Positions 41,116-50,900 of a stretch of 53,314 nt of DNA are shown one piece after another. A program made the translations under genes and the position numbers. Source of the stretch: an uncultured Prevotella sp. Lineage in GTDB: Bacteria > Bacteroidota > Bacteroidia > Bacteroidales > Bacteroidaceae. The notes below the pieces were generated by a model. The model saw only the letters and a list, made by a program, of their open reading frames with translations, ran no database searches and was not told where the DNA came from. The stretch covers positions 1-53,314 of the forward strand of contig CALUFM010000014.1 of NCBI GenBank assembly GCA_944319935.1. Direction: 5' to 3'. Numbering within the stretch: the stretch's first letter is position 1; every line of letters begins with the position of its first letter.

Positions 41116-41145
41116 GTTTGGAATGTTAAATTTAACATTCCAAAC
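41116..41145. other. 30-bp perfect palindrome
   Basis: The half-site GTTTGGAATGTTAAA is followed directly by its exact complement, with no spacer. An imperfect palindrome centred on GTTAAC lies 7-30 bp further on. No gene lies within 390 bp. Confidence 0.8.
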
Positions 41146-41297
41146 CATGGGAGTTAACATCTCATGGGACATCATCACGGCTTGATGCTTTTTACATGCA
41201 ACAAAAAGACAACATGCTGACAGAGCATAGAACGGGAACATGCTTAAAACTTAATGATTGACAGGCATGAGCCATCTGGCGCAACGGTTGTAATGAC

Positions 41298-41340
41298 TTT
41301 ATTACTAATAAACTTATTACTAATAATCTTATTACAAAGT
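41298..41340. repeat. TTATTACTAATAA direct repeats
   Basis: Two full copies of TTATTACTAATAA and a third partial copy (TTATTACAAAG) follow at 15-16 bp spacing. Each unit is itself palindromic around its central C. They lie in the gene-free stretch 40663-41536. Confidence 0.65.
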
Positions 41341-41499
41341 GTTGAGCTGAAGTTTGAGGTTGTTTGTCGTTGCTTTTTTGTTTGGACACAGCGTTAATGT
41401 ATGCTTATGCAGACCAGGCGACTGCGCCGAACGGTAAAAGGCAATCAAAAATTAGCACTGTTTTTCTTAATTCTTAGCCCTTAATTCTTAACTTAATAG

Positions 41500-41507
41500 T
41501 ACTTTTG
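41500..41507 (+). promoter_or_regulatory. Promoter -7 box of the MATE transporter gene
   Basis: TACTTTTG is a perfect -7 box 29 bp before the ATG. No clear upstream TTTG is seen at 19-21 bp. Confidence 0.6.
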
Positions 41508-41536
41508 CACGGTTTTTTCAGAAAGGATAACACACA

Positions 41537-42880
41537 ATGCCAAGCATCAACGACATGACCGTAGGGTCGCCCACGCGCGACATCATACGCTTCGCCGTCC
41601 CCCTTGTGGGCGGCTACATCCTGCAGCAAATGTACCTGCTCATCGACGCTGCCATTGTGGGGCAGTTCATCGGTGTTGACGCGCTGGCCGCCGTGGGGGC
41701 GTCGTCGTCGATAATGTTCCTCATCATGGGCTTCTGCAACGGCGCGTGCGCGGGCTTCGCCATACCAGTGGCGCAGGAGTTCGGGGCGAAAGATTTCACG
41801 AAGATGCGCGCCTATGTGGCCAACGCCTTGCGCATAGTGGCCGTGATGGCGGTGGTCATCACCGTGGTGACGACCTTGCTTTGCGAGCGCATATTGCGGA
41901 TGGTGAACACGCCGGCTGACATCTTCGGCGACGCTTACACGTTCCTGTTGCTCAACTTCCTGGCCATACCTTTCACGATGGCTTACAACATGCTGTCGGG
42001 CTTCATACGCTCGCTAGGCGACTCTAAGCAGCCGTTCTATTTCCTCATAGCGGCCTCGCTGCTCAATATCGCGCTCGACTTCATCCTTATCATCGCCCTC
42101 GGATTGGGCGTGGAGGGCGCGGGACTGGCCACGATGACGGCGCAAGCTTTCGCCTCGCTGCTGTGCTGGCTGTACATAAAGAAGCGGCTGACGATGCTCA
42201 TACCCACGGGCGCGGAGCGGGCGTATGACGACAAGAAGGTGGGCCGGCTGCTGATGAACGGCGTGCCGATGGGGCTGCAATTCTCAATAACGGCCATCGG
42301 CGTAATCATGCTGCAGAGCGCGAACAACGCGCTGGGGACGATGTATGTGGCCTCGTTCACGGCGGCCATGCGCGTGAAATACTTGTTTACGTGCGTGTTT
42401 GAGAACATCGGCGTGGCCATGGCCACTTACTGCGGGCAGAACATCGGGGCGCAAAAGGTGGAGCGCATAAAGCTCGGGATATGGTCGGCCATGAAGATAA
42501 CGGCGGTGTATTTCGCCGCCACCATGCTCGTAATACTGCCTTTCGCCGACGACATGATGCTGCTGTTCGTCAACCAGGTCGAGACCGAAATCATCGACAA
42601 CGCCGCCCTGTATATGCGCCTGTCGAGCTATTTCTTCCCGGCGTTGGGGCTGTTGACCATCTTGAGATACAGCCTGCAGGGTCTCGGCTTCTCAAACCTC
42701 TCGGTGCTGTCGGGCGTGATGGAGATGATAGCGCGCTGCGGCGTGAGCCTCTGGATGGTGCCCGCCTTTGGCTTCCTCGGCGTGTGCTACGGCGACCCTA
42801 CGGCCTGGGTGGCCGCCGACTTGTTCCTTGCGCCGGCAGTGTATTTCGTGTATAAGAGGCTTAAAAAGGTGAGAAGGTAA
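41537..42880 (+). CDS. MATE-family efflux transporter
   Basis: The 447-residue membrane protein has about 12 segments in two pseudo-symmetric halves. Family hallmarks include the start SPTRDIIRFAVPLVGGYILQ, the segment DAAIVGQFIGVDALAAVGAS and GFAIPVAQEFGAKD, with matching CGQNIGAQKVERIK in the second half. MATE proteins export cationic drugs or metabolites using Na+ or H+ gradients. The gene stands alone, with its own promoter and a long hairpin at its end. The substrate is unknown. Confidence 0.93.
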   Translation: MPSINDMTVGSPTRDIIRFAVPLVGGYILQQMYLLIDAAIVGQFIGVDALAAVGASSSIMFLIMGFCNGACAGFAIPVAQEFGAKDFTKMRAYVANALRIVAVMAVVITVVTTLLCERILRMVNTPADIFGDAYTFLLLNFLAIPFTMAYNMLSGFIRSLGDSKQPFYFLIAASLLNIALDFILIIALGLGVEGAGLATMTAQAFASLLCWLYIKKRLTMLIPTGAERAYDDKKVGRLLMNGVPMGLQFSITAIGVIMLQSANNALGTMYVASFTAAMRVKYLFTCVFENIGVAMATYCGQNIGAQKVERIKLGIWSAMKITAVYFAATMLVILPFADDMMLLFVNQVETEIIDNAALYMRLSSYFFPALGLLTILRYSLQGLGFSNLSVLSGVMEMIARCGVSLWMVPAFGFLGVCYGDPTAWVAADLFLAPAVYFVYKRLKKVRR

Positions 42881-42918
42881 AAGGTAAAACGGTAAAAAAG
42901 TAAAAGGGTAAAGGGCAT

Positions 42919-43020
42919 ATAAGAACGGTAAAAAGGTAAAAAAGTAAAAAGGTAAAAAAGCATCGTTACCAATTTACAATGTTTTACCTTTTTACTTTTT
43001 TACCTTTTTACCGTTCTTAT
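42919..43020. terminator. 39-bp perfect inverted repeat between convergent genes
   Basis: Positions 42919-42957 and 42982-43020 are exact complements, with a 24-nt loop. The arm begins ATAAGAACGG and continues as GGTAAAA units. It lies between the MATE gene and ftsZ, 17 bp from the ftsZ stop, and probably ends transcription from both. Extra GGTAAAA copies on the left suggest it grew by repeat expansion. Confidence 0.7.
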
Positions 43021-43036
43021 TCTGTTTCTCACCTTT

Positions 43037-44455
43037 TCATGGTTCTTTCAGCATGTCGTTCCAAATCTTCTTCAGGCGGTCAACAAGCCGGTTGCCGCCC
43101 TGCGTTGGCTGCTTAGGTTGTGGTTTTTTGTCCGTGCCGTTAGTGTTGGTTGAGTTGTTTCCGTTGTCTGTTGTTTCTTCTCCTGTCCCGTTTTTAATAT
43201 CTCCATCGTTGCTGTCGGGCGTGTCTTCAGTCTGTGTACCGCCGCTTTCTGCCAGGCCGTCTACAGGTTCTTGCGTGTCAGTTTCGCTTGTTTCGCTGTC
43301 TGGTTCGGTGTTTTCTTTGCCGTTGACGGTGAACGGCACGTTGTCGGGAGCTTGCGGCGTGGTGTCGCTTCGGCCGTTGCCCGGCGAGTAAAGTTTCTTT
43401 ATCAGCGCGCGGTAATGTTCGGTGTCGTTGCCCCGGTCGTCGCGTACGGGCTGGGCGAAGTCGTCACTTTCAGAGTCAAGCCCTGTGGCGAGGATTGCTA
43501 TTTTGGCGTCTTCGCCGAGGCTGTTGTCCTCGGACACGCCCCAAATCACTTCTATCTGAGGCGACAACTCGTCCATGAATGTATCGATTTCCTGCAGCTC
43601 GTCAACGAACAAGGGGGTGTCCGCGCTGGTGTAGATGTTGAACAGTATGCGCTTGGCGCGGCTGATGTCGCTGCCGTAGAGCAGGGGAGAGTCGAGGGCG
43701 TCGATGATGGCTTTCTCCACGCGGTGGTCGCCGCTGGCGCGCCCTATGGCCATGATGGCCCCGCCGCCGCTCTTCATGGTTGACTCAACGTCGCAGAAGT
43801 CGAGGTTGATGTCACCCTCGATGGTGATAAGCTCGGATATGCTCTTGACGGCGTTGCTCAGTATCTCGTCAGCCCGCTTGAAGGCGTCTTTCACCGGGAT
43901 GCGTGTGTTTGAGTAGATGTCGCACAGACGTTCGTTGTTGACTATGAGCAGGGCGTCAACGTTCTTACGCATCTCCTCAACGCCCTTCAACGCCTTGATG
44001 ATTTTCTTCTCCTTCTCGAAATAAAACGGGATGGTTACAACTCCGATGGTCAGCATGCCCATCTGTTTGGCTATGTTGGCCACCACCGGACCCGCCCCCG
44101 TGCCCGTGCCGCCGCCCATTCCGGCGGTGATGAACACCATCTTTGTGGCATCTGACAGCAGCTTCTTCACCTTCTCGATGCTCGCCTCGGCCTCTTTCCG
44201 CCCCTCCTCGGGCACTCCGCCGACGCCCAATCCGCGGTCGCCGAGCAGCACCTTGACGGGCACGGGCGACTTGGATAGCGACTGGCTGTCAGTGTTGCAC
44301 ACGGCGAAAGTAACGTCGGCGATGCCCTCCTGGTACATGTTCCTCACGGCGTTGCATCCGCCGCCGCCAACGCCAATCACCTTGATGATGCGCTTCGTCA
44401 TGTCCACCGGTTCGCCGTAATCTATCACTCCATGCTTAATTTCGCTCATAACCAT
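43037..44455 (-). CDS. ftsZ: Cell-division GTPase FtsZ
   Basis: FtsZ polymerises into the division ring. The 472-residue protein has the tubulin signature GGGTGTGAG, the start IIKVIGVGGGGCNAVRNMY, and the T7 region NLDFCDVESTMKSGGGAI. The GTPase and C-terminal globular domains end near residue 330. A long, acidic, Thr/Asn-rich linker (about residues 345-450) follows, then a basic end, NRLVDRLKKIWNDMLKEP. Several positions differ from the common Bacteroides FtsZ as I recall it (for example SELITIEGDINLDFCDVEST). It is a single gene, without ftsQ or ftsA next to it, divergent from an unknown gene. It could be the main FtsZ relocated, or a second copy. Confidence 0.93.
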   Translation of the reverse strand: MVMSEIKHGVIDYGEPVDMTKRIIKVIGVGGGGCNAVRNMYQEGIADVTFAVCNTDSQSLSKSPVPVKVLLGDRGLGVGGVPEEGRKEAEASIEKVKKLLSDATKMVFITAGMGGGTGTGAGPVVANIAKQMGMLTIGVVTIPFYFEKEKKIIKALKGVEEMRKNVDALLIVNNERLCDIYSNTRIPVKDAFKRADEILSNAVKSISELITIEGDINLDFCDVESTMKSGGGAIMAIGRASGDHRVEKAIIDALDSPLLYGSDISRAKRILFNIYTSADTPLFVDELQEIDTFMDELSPQIEVIWGVSEDNSLGEDAKIAILATGLDSESDDFAQPVRDDRGNDTEHYRALIKKLYSPGNGRSDTTPQAPDNVPFTVNGKENTEPDSETSETDTQEPVDGLAESGGTQTEDTPDSNDGDIKNGTGEETTDNGNNSTNTNGTDKKPQPKQPTQGGNRLVDRLKKIWNDMLKEP

Positions 44456-44469
44456 ACTTTTTTACGACG

Positions 44470-44500
44470 CAAAGGTAATCATCTTTTTCCTAACGGCAAT
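44470..44500 (-). promoter_or_regulatory. Promoter of ftsZ (Bacteroidetes type)
   Basis: On the minus strand, ATTG (44500-44497), a 19-bp spacer and TACCTTTG (44477-44470) match the consensus with one mismatch. The leader to the ATG is about 14 nt. Confidence 0.75.
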
Positions 44501-44565
44501 GTCTCTGCAAGGCTTGCAGACGAAAAAAGACGGCAAGAAACATGGGCTTTCATAAAATAATGGAG

Positions 44566-44573
44566 TATTTTTG
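44566..44573 (+). promoter_or_regulatory. Possible promoter -7 box of the unknown gene at 44578
   Basis: TATTTTTG is a perfect -7 box, but it ends 4 bp before the chosen ATG and has no clear upstream partner. If used, the transcript is nearly leaderless. Confidence 0.4.
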
Positions 44574-44577
44574 CATC

Positions 44578-45186
44578 ATGGAAACCACTGACGACAACGG
44601 ACTGCAAGCTGAAGAATTGGCTATGGAACTCGGCCGGATGGTCAGGCGTCTGCAAAAAGCCGGACGCTACGACCTGATGCTGCGCGCCATCACCGTGCCC
44701 GTGCTTGAGCAACTGCGCATAGAAGCGGCACGCTCAAAGCTGAGCCGTCTTGTCATAACCCGCGACTTCCGCTTCATCCTTTCCGACTATAATAAGGAGG
44801 TGACGCTCACCCCCGTACACAAGGCTCTTTACATGTTGTTCCTCAATCACGAGGAAGGCATAGAGTTCAAGGACCTTGCCGACCACCGTGACGAGCTGCG
44901 GCGGATATACCGCCACGTGTCGCCGACAGCCGACCTGGCGAAAATAGAGGAGAGCGTAAGCCGCCTGACCGACCCCACCGACAATGCCGTGAACGAGAAA
45001 TGCTCACGCATCAAGGCGGCGTTCGGCAGCCTGATGGACGAATACACGCTGAGTTACTACATGATAAGCAGCCACACCACGCGCCATTTCAACAGTTCTT
45101 CGCGCGTGTGGTTCAAGCGGTTGAAGCTCATCACCCTGCCCCGCGAACTCGTGGTAAGGGAATATGAAGACAGTGGAAAGCTGTAG
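44578..45186 (+). CDS. Protein of unknown function
   Basis: The 202-residue protein is cytoplasmic: no signal peptide or membrane segment is seen. The ATG at 44578 was preferred to in-frame ATGs at 44542 and 44560, which would overlap the -7 box. It is mostly helical and charged. The segment SDYNKEVTLTPVHKALYMLF and the region KLSRLVITRDFRF are its best-ordered parts. A winged-helix or transcription-regulator-like fold is possible (HKALYMLFLNHEEGIEFKDL). It is divergent from ftsZ with 122 bp between. I do not recognise a family. Confidence 0.75.
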   Translation: METTDDNGLQAEELAMELGRMVRRLQKAGRYDLMLRAITVPVLEQLRIEAARSKLSRLVITRDFRFILSDYNKEVTLTPVHKALYMLFLNHEEGIEFKDLADHRDELRRIYRHVSPTADLAKIEESVSRLTDPTDNAVNEKCSRIKAAFGSLMDEYTLSYYMISSHTTRHFNSSSRVWFKRLKLITLPRELVVREYEDSGKL

Positions 45187-45219
45187 CCTTGTAACTCTTT
45201 GTAAACCAACGAGTTGCCT

Positions 45220-45300
45220 GAAGGCGGCCTTTTGCGTCGCAAAAGGCCGCCTTTCGCATTGCGAAAAGCCATGTATTGCGTGGTAAAGGACGGCCGGTTG
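45220..45300. repeat. GCAAAAGGC-word cluster with a 13-bp stem
   Basis: GGCGGCCTTTTGC (45223-45235) pairs exactly with 45239-45251 around a 3-nt loop, 36 bp after the unknown gene. This is the clearest copy of the family in the window. The rest of the 401-bp gap to 45587 holds one terminator and nothing else I can name. Confidence 0.75.
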
Positions 45301-45544
45301 TGGCTCGTCCGTAATTCGGTTGCATGGCAGGCAAGTCATGAAATGCCACCTTCCGCACACGTGCGCCGCCAATAATAATGCACGCGGGCGGTTTTCGCTG
45401 CTTGTAAAAAACAACTATATATCGAACACTCGTTAAATAAACAGCTCTTATGCTGGGCTGACGCATTCATGCTTTTGTGTGAATGTCACACATGAAGAAT
45501 GGCGATGGATGTCTGAAACGCAGTGCGTTTATGGGCTTAAAACG

Positions 45545-45577
45545 AAAAAACCATTCCCGAAAGAGGAATGGTTTTTT
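45545..45577 (-). terminator. Bidirectional terminator of the LpxA-like gene
   Basis: AAAAAACCATTCC and GGAATGGTTTTTT form a 13-bp stem with a 7-nt loop, 11 bp past the stop codon. Both strands end in a T run. Confidence 0.88.
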
Positions 45578-45587
45578 TGTTTGGTTG

Positions 45588-46364
45588 TCACCACATCTTG
45601 CTGATGAGGCCGAGCTTGGTCGAGTCGATAAACTCTTCGATGTGCTGTATTTCCGGGCCGTCGGGCACCTGTTCCTTGATTTGCCTGACGGCGTCGAACA
45701 CGCTCGTCTGCCCGTGGAACACAAGGCGGTAGGCGTTGGCGATGTGGTCTTGCACCTTCTGTGACACGCCGTGCATCTTCAGGATGGTTGCGTTCACGCC
45801 GCCGTATTTCACTGGGTTGTCGCTGGCGATGATGTACGGGGGCACGTCGCGGCTGAGGCGGCATCCTCCCTGTATCATCGAGCCGCGCCCGACGCGCACG
45901 CCAGCGTTGGCGATGACGTTTGAGGAGAAGATGACAGCGTTCTCGATGTCACAGTCGCCGGCGATTTTCGTACCGTATCCGAACACGCAGTCGTCTGAGA
46001 TTTTCGTGTCGTGTGACACGTGTACGCCCTCCATGAACGAGTTGCGGTTGCCGATTTCAGTCTTTCCGCTGCAGAAGGTGGCGCGGTTGATGACCACGTT
46101 CTCGCGGAACGTATTGTCATCGCCGATGACCAACTGGGAAGCGTCGCCGCAGTAATTGAAGTCTTGAGGCACTGCACCGAGGACGGTGTTCTGGTAAACA
46201 GTGTTGCCGCGGCCGAGGCGTGTGCCGTTCATTATGCTGACATACGGATATATAACGCAGTCGTCGCCAATGACAACGTCGCCTTCAATATAAGCGAATG
46301 GATAGATAGTGACGTTCTTTCCGATTTTCGCTTTCGGGTCTATTTCTGCTTTAGGACTTATCAT
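45588..46364 (-). CDS. LpxA-like acyltransferase paralog
   Basis: The 258-residue left-handed beta-helix protein aligns along its length with LpxA, the first lipid A acyltransferase. Shared features are VPQDFNYCGDASQLVIGDDN, FMEGVHVSHD with H115 and H118 (E. coli H122 and catalytic H125), and DVPPYIIASDNP. However, E. coli H144 corresponds to D137 here, and the conserved GGMTAVHQF segment is replaced by SSNVIANAG, so H160 becomes N153. The C-terminal helical region is normal. It is a single gene away from other lipid A genes. It may be a second LpxA with altered acyl or sugar specificity. Confidence 0.8.
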   Translation of the reverse strand: MISPKAEIDPKAKIGKNVTIYPFAYIEGDVVIGDDCVIYPYVSIMNGTRLGRGNTVYQNTVLGAVPQDFNYCGDASQLVIGDDNTFRENVVINRATFCSGKTEIGNRNSFMEGVHVSHDTKISDDCVFGYGTKIAGDCDIENAVIFSSNVIANAGVRVGRGSMIQGGCRLSRDVPPYIIASDNPVKYGGVNATILKMHGVSQKVQDHIANAYRLVFHGQTSVFDAVRQIKEQVPDGPEIQHIEEFIDSTKLGLISKMW

Positions 46365-46372
46365 ATCTTTCT

Positions 46373-46515
46373 TAATTCATAATTCATAATTCATAATTCA
46401 TGCTTCTGCCTTTCGGCTTGAGGAGTGGTCGTTTCATAATCCATAACTCGTAATCCACAACAGCATGAGACGCAACGCGCAAGCCAATTATGAATTATGA
46501 ATTATGAATTATGAA
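46373..46515. repeat. AATTCAT repeats in inverted arrangement
   Basis: Three to four AATTCAT units (46373-46401) and the inverse AATTATG units (46486-46515) flank about 85 bp between the efflux operon and the LpxA-like gene. They could fold into a long AT-rich stem. Confidence 0.6.
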
Positions 46516-46519
46516 CAGG

Positions 46520-47905
46520 TTAATCTCTTCCTCCGCCAAGGGCGTAATAGAGGTTGACGACGGCCTGCATCTTGTAGAAGTCGTCCTGCACCTTGGCCAG
46601 CTCGGCGTTGAGCAGTGACTGCTGGGCCGTGATGACCTCGAGATACGTGCTGCTGCCCATGCTGAAGAGGTCTTTGGTGTATTGTACGTTCTTCGTAAGG
46701 CTCTCGATTTGCTTCTGCTCAAGCTTGCTCTTCTCTTCTGACGAGTTGTAGAGGACAAGCGCGTTGCTGACTTCCGAGCCTGCTGAAAGCACCGCCTGTT
46801 GCCATGTGTTGAAGGCTTGCTCCTGCTGCGCTTTCGCAACCTTGAGCTGAGCCACGAGCTGTCCGTTCTGGAAGATGGGCTGGACGAGGCTTCCTATTGC
46901 GCTGAGCAGCCACTTGCCGGGGTTCACGATGCCGCCGCCGGAGTTGTTGGTGAACGCGCCCGAGCCGCTGATGGTGATGTTCGGATAGAACTTAGAGCGT
47001 GCGGCCTGAGTGTCATAGAAGCACTGGGCGAGCGTCATCTCGGCGTAGTGTACGTCAGGACGGTTGTTGAGCATCTGTATGCCTACGCCCGTGCTGAACT
47101 CCGTGGGCAGCGACTGGTTCTCAAGCTTGCCGCGGCCGATGGTCTGCGCCGGCTGTCCGAGCAGCAGCGAGAGTGAGTTCTCAGTCTCGCGGATTTGGCG
47201 TTTCAGGTCGGCGGCCTGTGCCAATACCGAGTAGTAATTGGCCTCCGCGCTCTGTACGCTGGTCTCCTTGGCGTTGTTAAGTTCCTTTTGCAGCTTCATC
47301 ATGTCCCAGGTGTCCTTGGTCAGTTGGGTCATGTTGTCAACTATTTCAAGCTGCTTGTCGAGCATCATCAGCGTGTAATACATGTTGGCGATGTTGGCGA
47401 TGAGGTTGGTTTTTACCACGAGTTGGTAATCCTTTGTCGCCAAGAGGGCCATCTGCGCGCTGCGCTTCTGGTTCAGGAGGTTGCCGAAGAGGTCGATGCT
47501 CCAGCTTGCGTTGATGGGCAGAGAATAAGTCTTGGTGGCCTTGCTGCCGTCCCATGAAGAGATTGTTCCCTGCGGCGAGAACGTGAACGAGGGCACAAAC
47601 GCCAGCTTGGCTGCCGTGAGCTGCGCCTCGACCATCTTCACGTTGAGAGCAGCGTTGAGCATGTCGGTGTTGTTGGCAAGCCCCTGTTCGATAAGTGCCT
47701 GAAGCTGCGGGTCTGTGAACACGCTGCGCCATGGCAGGTTGCCGAAGCTCGCAGTGTCGGCAACGGCAAGCGTGTCGGTGTTTGAAGCCACGTCGCGCAC
47801 AATGCCTGTGACGTTGACATCCGGCCGCTCGTACTTGTTGTAGATTCCACAGCTACTCATAAGAGTAACTGCGGAAACCATAATCAAAATATTATTTCTT
47901 TTCAT
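46520..47905 (-). CDS. RND efflux outer-membrane factor (OprM/NodT-like)
   Basis: The 461-residue lipoprotein is the outer-membrane channel of the tripartite pump. The ATG at 47905 was chosen: it gives a lipoprotein signal ending MSSC (C19), while longer starts add a useless extension. Two repeats of the efflux domain are visible (LNAALNVKMVEAQLTAAKLA, then VAKAQQEQAFNTWQQAVLSA), each with long helices. The body includes NRPDVHYAEMTLAQCFYDTQ, the conserved family motif. It begins 1 nt after the stop codon of the pump gene. Confidence 0.93.
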   Translation of the reverse strand: MKRNNILIMVSAVTLMSSCGIYNKYERPDVNVTGIVRDVASNTDTLAVADTASFGNLPWRSVFTDPQLQALIEQGLANNTDMLNAALNVKMVEAQLTAAKLAFVPSFTFSPQGTISSWDGSKATKTYSLPINASWSIDLFGNLLNQKRSAQMALLATKDYQLVVKTNLIANIANMYYTLMMLDKQLEIVDNMTQLTKDTWDMMKLQKELNNAKETSVQSAEANYYSVLAQAADLKRQIRETENSLSLLLGQPAQTIGRGKLENQSLPTEFSTGVGIQMLNNRPDVHYAEMTLAQCFYDTQAARSKFYPNITISGSGAFTNNSGGGIVNPGKWLLSAIGSLVQPIFQNGQLVAQLKVAKAQQEQAFNTWQQAVLSAGSEVSNALVLYNSSEEKSKLEQKQIESLTKNVQYTKDLFSMGSSTYLEVITAQQSLLNAELAKVQDDFYKMQAVVNLYYALGGGRD

Positions 47906-47906
47906 C

Positions 47907-50900
47907 TTAGTTGTCATTTTTCGTATTATCAATCCTACGTGTGTACTGCAACAACTCGGTGTCAACGGCTGCGTTGTCGTCGTCGAACTCAAGCGGCTTA
48001 ACCTTCTCCTGCAAGTACTGGAATATGTAGAACAGAGCCGGAACGACCAGAAGCTGGCAAATCATACCTATCAACATACCGCCGATAGCGGCCGCGCCGA
48101 GGGTCATGTTTCCGTTGTAACCTACTCCGATAGGTATGAGCAACGGCATAAGACCGATAATCATGGCCAACGAGGTCATCAAGATAGGACGCAGACGGGC
48201 ACTCGCGCCAAGCACGGCCGACCAAGAAAGTGCCATACCAGTCCTCCTTCGTTCAAGAGCGAACTGCACGATAAGGATGGCGTTCTTGGCCAAAAGTCCG
48301 ATAAGCATGATGAGCGCAATCTGCATGTAGATGTCGTTGTTCTTTCCGAACAGGTCGGTGAAGATGAATGCGCCGGCGATACCGAACGGAATTGACAATA
48401 TTACAGACAGTGGAACGAGGTAACTTTCGTACTGCGCGCTCAAAATCAAGTACACGAAGGTAAGACAGAGAGCGAAGATTATCATCGTAGAGCTGCTTGA
48501 CTCCTGCTCTGAACGTGTCAGACCGGAGAACTCGTAGCCGAAACCTGTCGGCAGCGTGGTGCTTGCCACTTCCTCGATGGCGCGTATGGCGTCACCTGAA
48601 GAATAACCGTCGGCAGCCGTGGCGTTGACGTCGATTGAGGTGAATAGGTTGAAACGTGCGATTTCCTGCGGGCCGTAGACTTTCGTCATCGTCACGAACT
48701 CGTTGATGGGAGCCATGCCGTTGGCCGTGCGTACGTATACGTTGTTCAAGCTCTTGAGGTCTTCACGCATCTTCGGGTCAGCCTGAATCATCACACGGTA
48801 GAGCTTACCGAAAGAGTTGAAGTTAGATGCATAGAGACCGCCGTAGTATCCCTGCATGGCCGTAAGCACAGTGTTCGGGTCGATGCCGCTCTGCTTGCAC
48901 TTCGCAACATTCACGTCAATCATGTACTGCGGGTACTCAGAGTTGTAAGAAGTCATGGCCGTTCCGATTTCCGGACGCTTGTTAAGCTCGGCCAGGAAGT
49001 TCTGCGTGATCTTGAAGAAGTTGTTCACATCGCCGCCGGTACGGTCGAGCATAGAGAACGTCAAGCCGTTGGTTGCGGAGAAACCTTGCACCATAGGCGG
49101 CTGGAACGCCAGGATTTGCGCGCCCTTGATGGCTGCGGTCTGCTTGTAAATCATGGCCAGCACCATCTTTGAACCCATCGAGTGAACATCGAAATACTTC
49201 ATGAAGCCTTCCTCCTTGTCGCGCTCCTCGAACGACTTCAGCTTGATGACGAACGTACCTTGGTTGGTACCCTGGCCTGAGATGAAGTTGTAACCGGTGA
49301 TGCGCAGACGGTTCTCGATTGCGGGGTTGGTGGCAAGCATTGAGTCAACCTGGTCCATAATCTTGTTTGTCTCGGTAAGAGACGTACCCGGAGCGGTTGA
49401 CACCGTACAGAACACCGTACCCGTATCCTCGTCAGGAACGAGACCTGTCTTCGTGTTCATAGCCGTGAACACGAGCGCGGCAACACCGACGATTACTGCG
49501 ATGATGGCGATAACCGGCTTTTGCACAATCCTGCGCACAGACTTAGTGTACTTGTCCTGCACCTTGCCGTACGCGCCGTTGAAGGCCGCGTGGAAGCGGT
49601 CGAGCATCGACATCTTGCGCTCAGAGCCGTCTTCGTTTTTCGGCTTCAGAAGCACGGCGCACAATGCCGGAGAAAGCGTCAAGGCGTTGATAGCCGAAAT
49701 GACGATTGAGATAGCCATCGTTATACCGAACTCCTTGTAGAACGTTCCCGACGTACCGCCGATGAATGACACAGGGATGAACACGGCCGACATCACAAGC
49801 GTAATTGAGATGATGGCTCCTGAGATTTCGTTCATGGCATCGATTGAGGCCTGGCGTGCCGACTTGTAACCAAGGTCGAGCTTCGCGTGGACGGCCTCGA
49901 CGACGACTATGGCGTCATCGACGACTATCGCGATGGCCAGCACCAACGCCGAGAGCGTAAGCAGGTTGAGCGAGAAGCCGAACACGTAAAGGAAAAAGAA
50001 CGTACCGACCAACGACACAGGCACCGCGATAAGCGGGATGAGCGTCGAGCGGAAGTCCTGCAAGAATATGTAAACAACGATGAACACGAGGATGAACGCC
50101 TCGAACAACGTGTGGATAAGGTCGTTCATTGAAGCGTAAAGGAACTCGGTCACGTCCTGCATGTATTCTATCTCGACGCCCGGAGGCAGCATGGTCTTCT
50201 GGTCCTCAATCACTTTCTTGATGTCGCTCACAATCTGCGTAGCGTTTGAACCTGCGGTCTGTGTCACCATCATCATGACGGCGGGTTGGCCGTTGACTTT
50301 TGATGTCACACTGTAATAAAGACCGCCAAGCTCTACGCGGGCAACGTCCTTCACACGGATTGTGTTGCCGTTGGCGTCGCTCGAGATGACCATGTTCTCA
50401 AACTCTGTCGGAGTCTGCAGACGGCCCTTGTAGCGTATGGTGTACTCGTACTTGTTGTCGCTCTGTTCGCCGAACTTACCCGGAGCGGCCTCGATGTTCT
50501 GCTCGGCGAGTACGTTGGAAATGTCAGACGGCATGAGGCCGTAGTTCTTCATCTTGATGGGGTCGAGCCAGATACGCATAGAATACGTCTTCGCGCCCAT
50601 CACCTCACAGTCGCCCACACCGTTCACACGCTTGACGGCCGGGATGATGTTGATGTCGGCGTAGTTCTGGAGGAACTTCTCGTCATACCTCTCGGGGTCG
50701 CCCTTGATTGCCATAAGAAGCACCGTTGAAGTCTGACGCTTCTGCACGGTGACACCCGCGCGGGTCACTTCAGCCGGCAGCAACGCCGAAGCCTGTGACA
50801 CACGGTTCTGCACGTTGACCTGGCACATGTCGGCGTTCATTCCCTGTTTGAAGAACACCTGTATGTTGGCCGAACCTTCATTCGTTGCGGTAGAGGTCAT

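Noticed and set aside
41116..41340. Chromosome replication origin
   Set aside because: No clear DnaA boxes and no dnaA or dnaN nearby. The palindromes alone are not enough.
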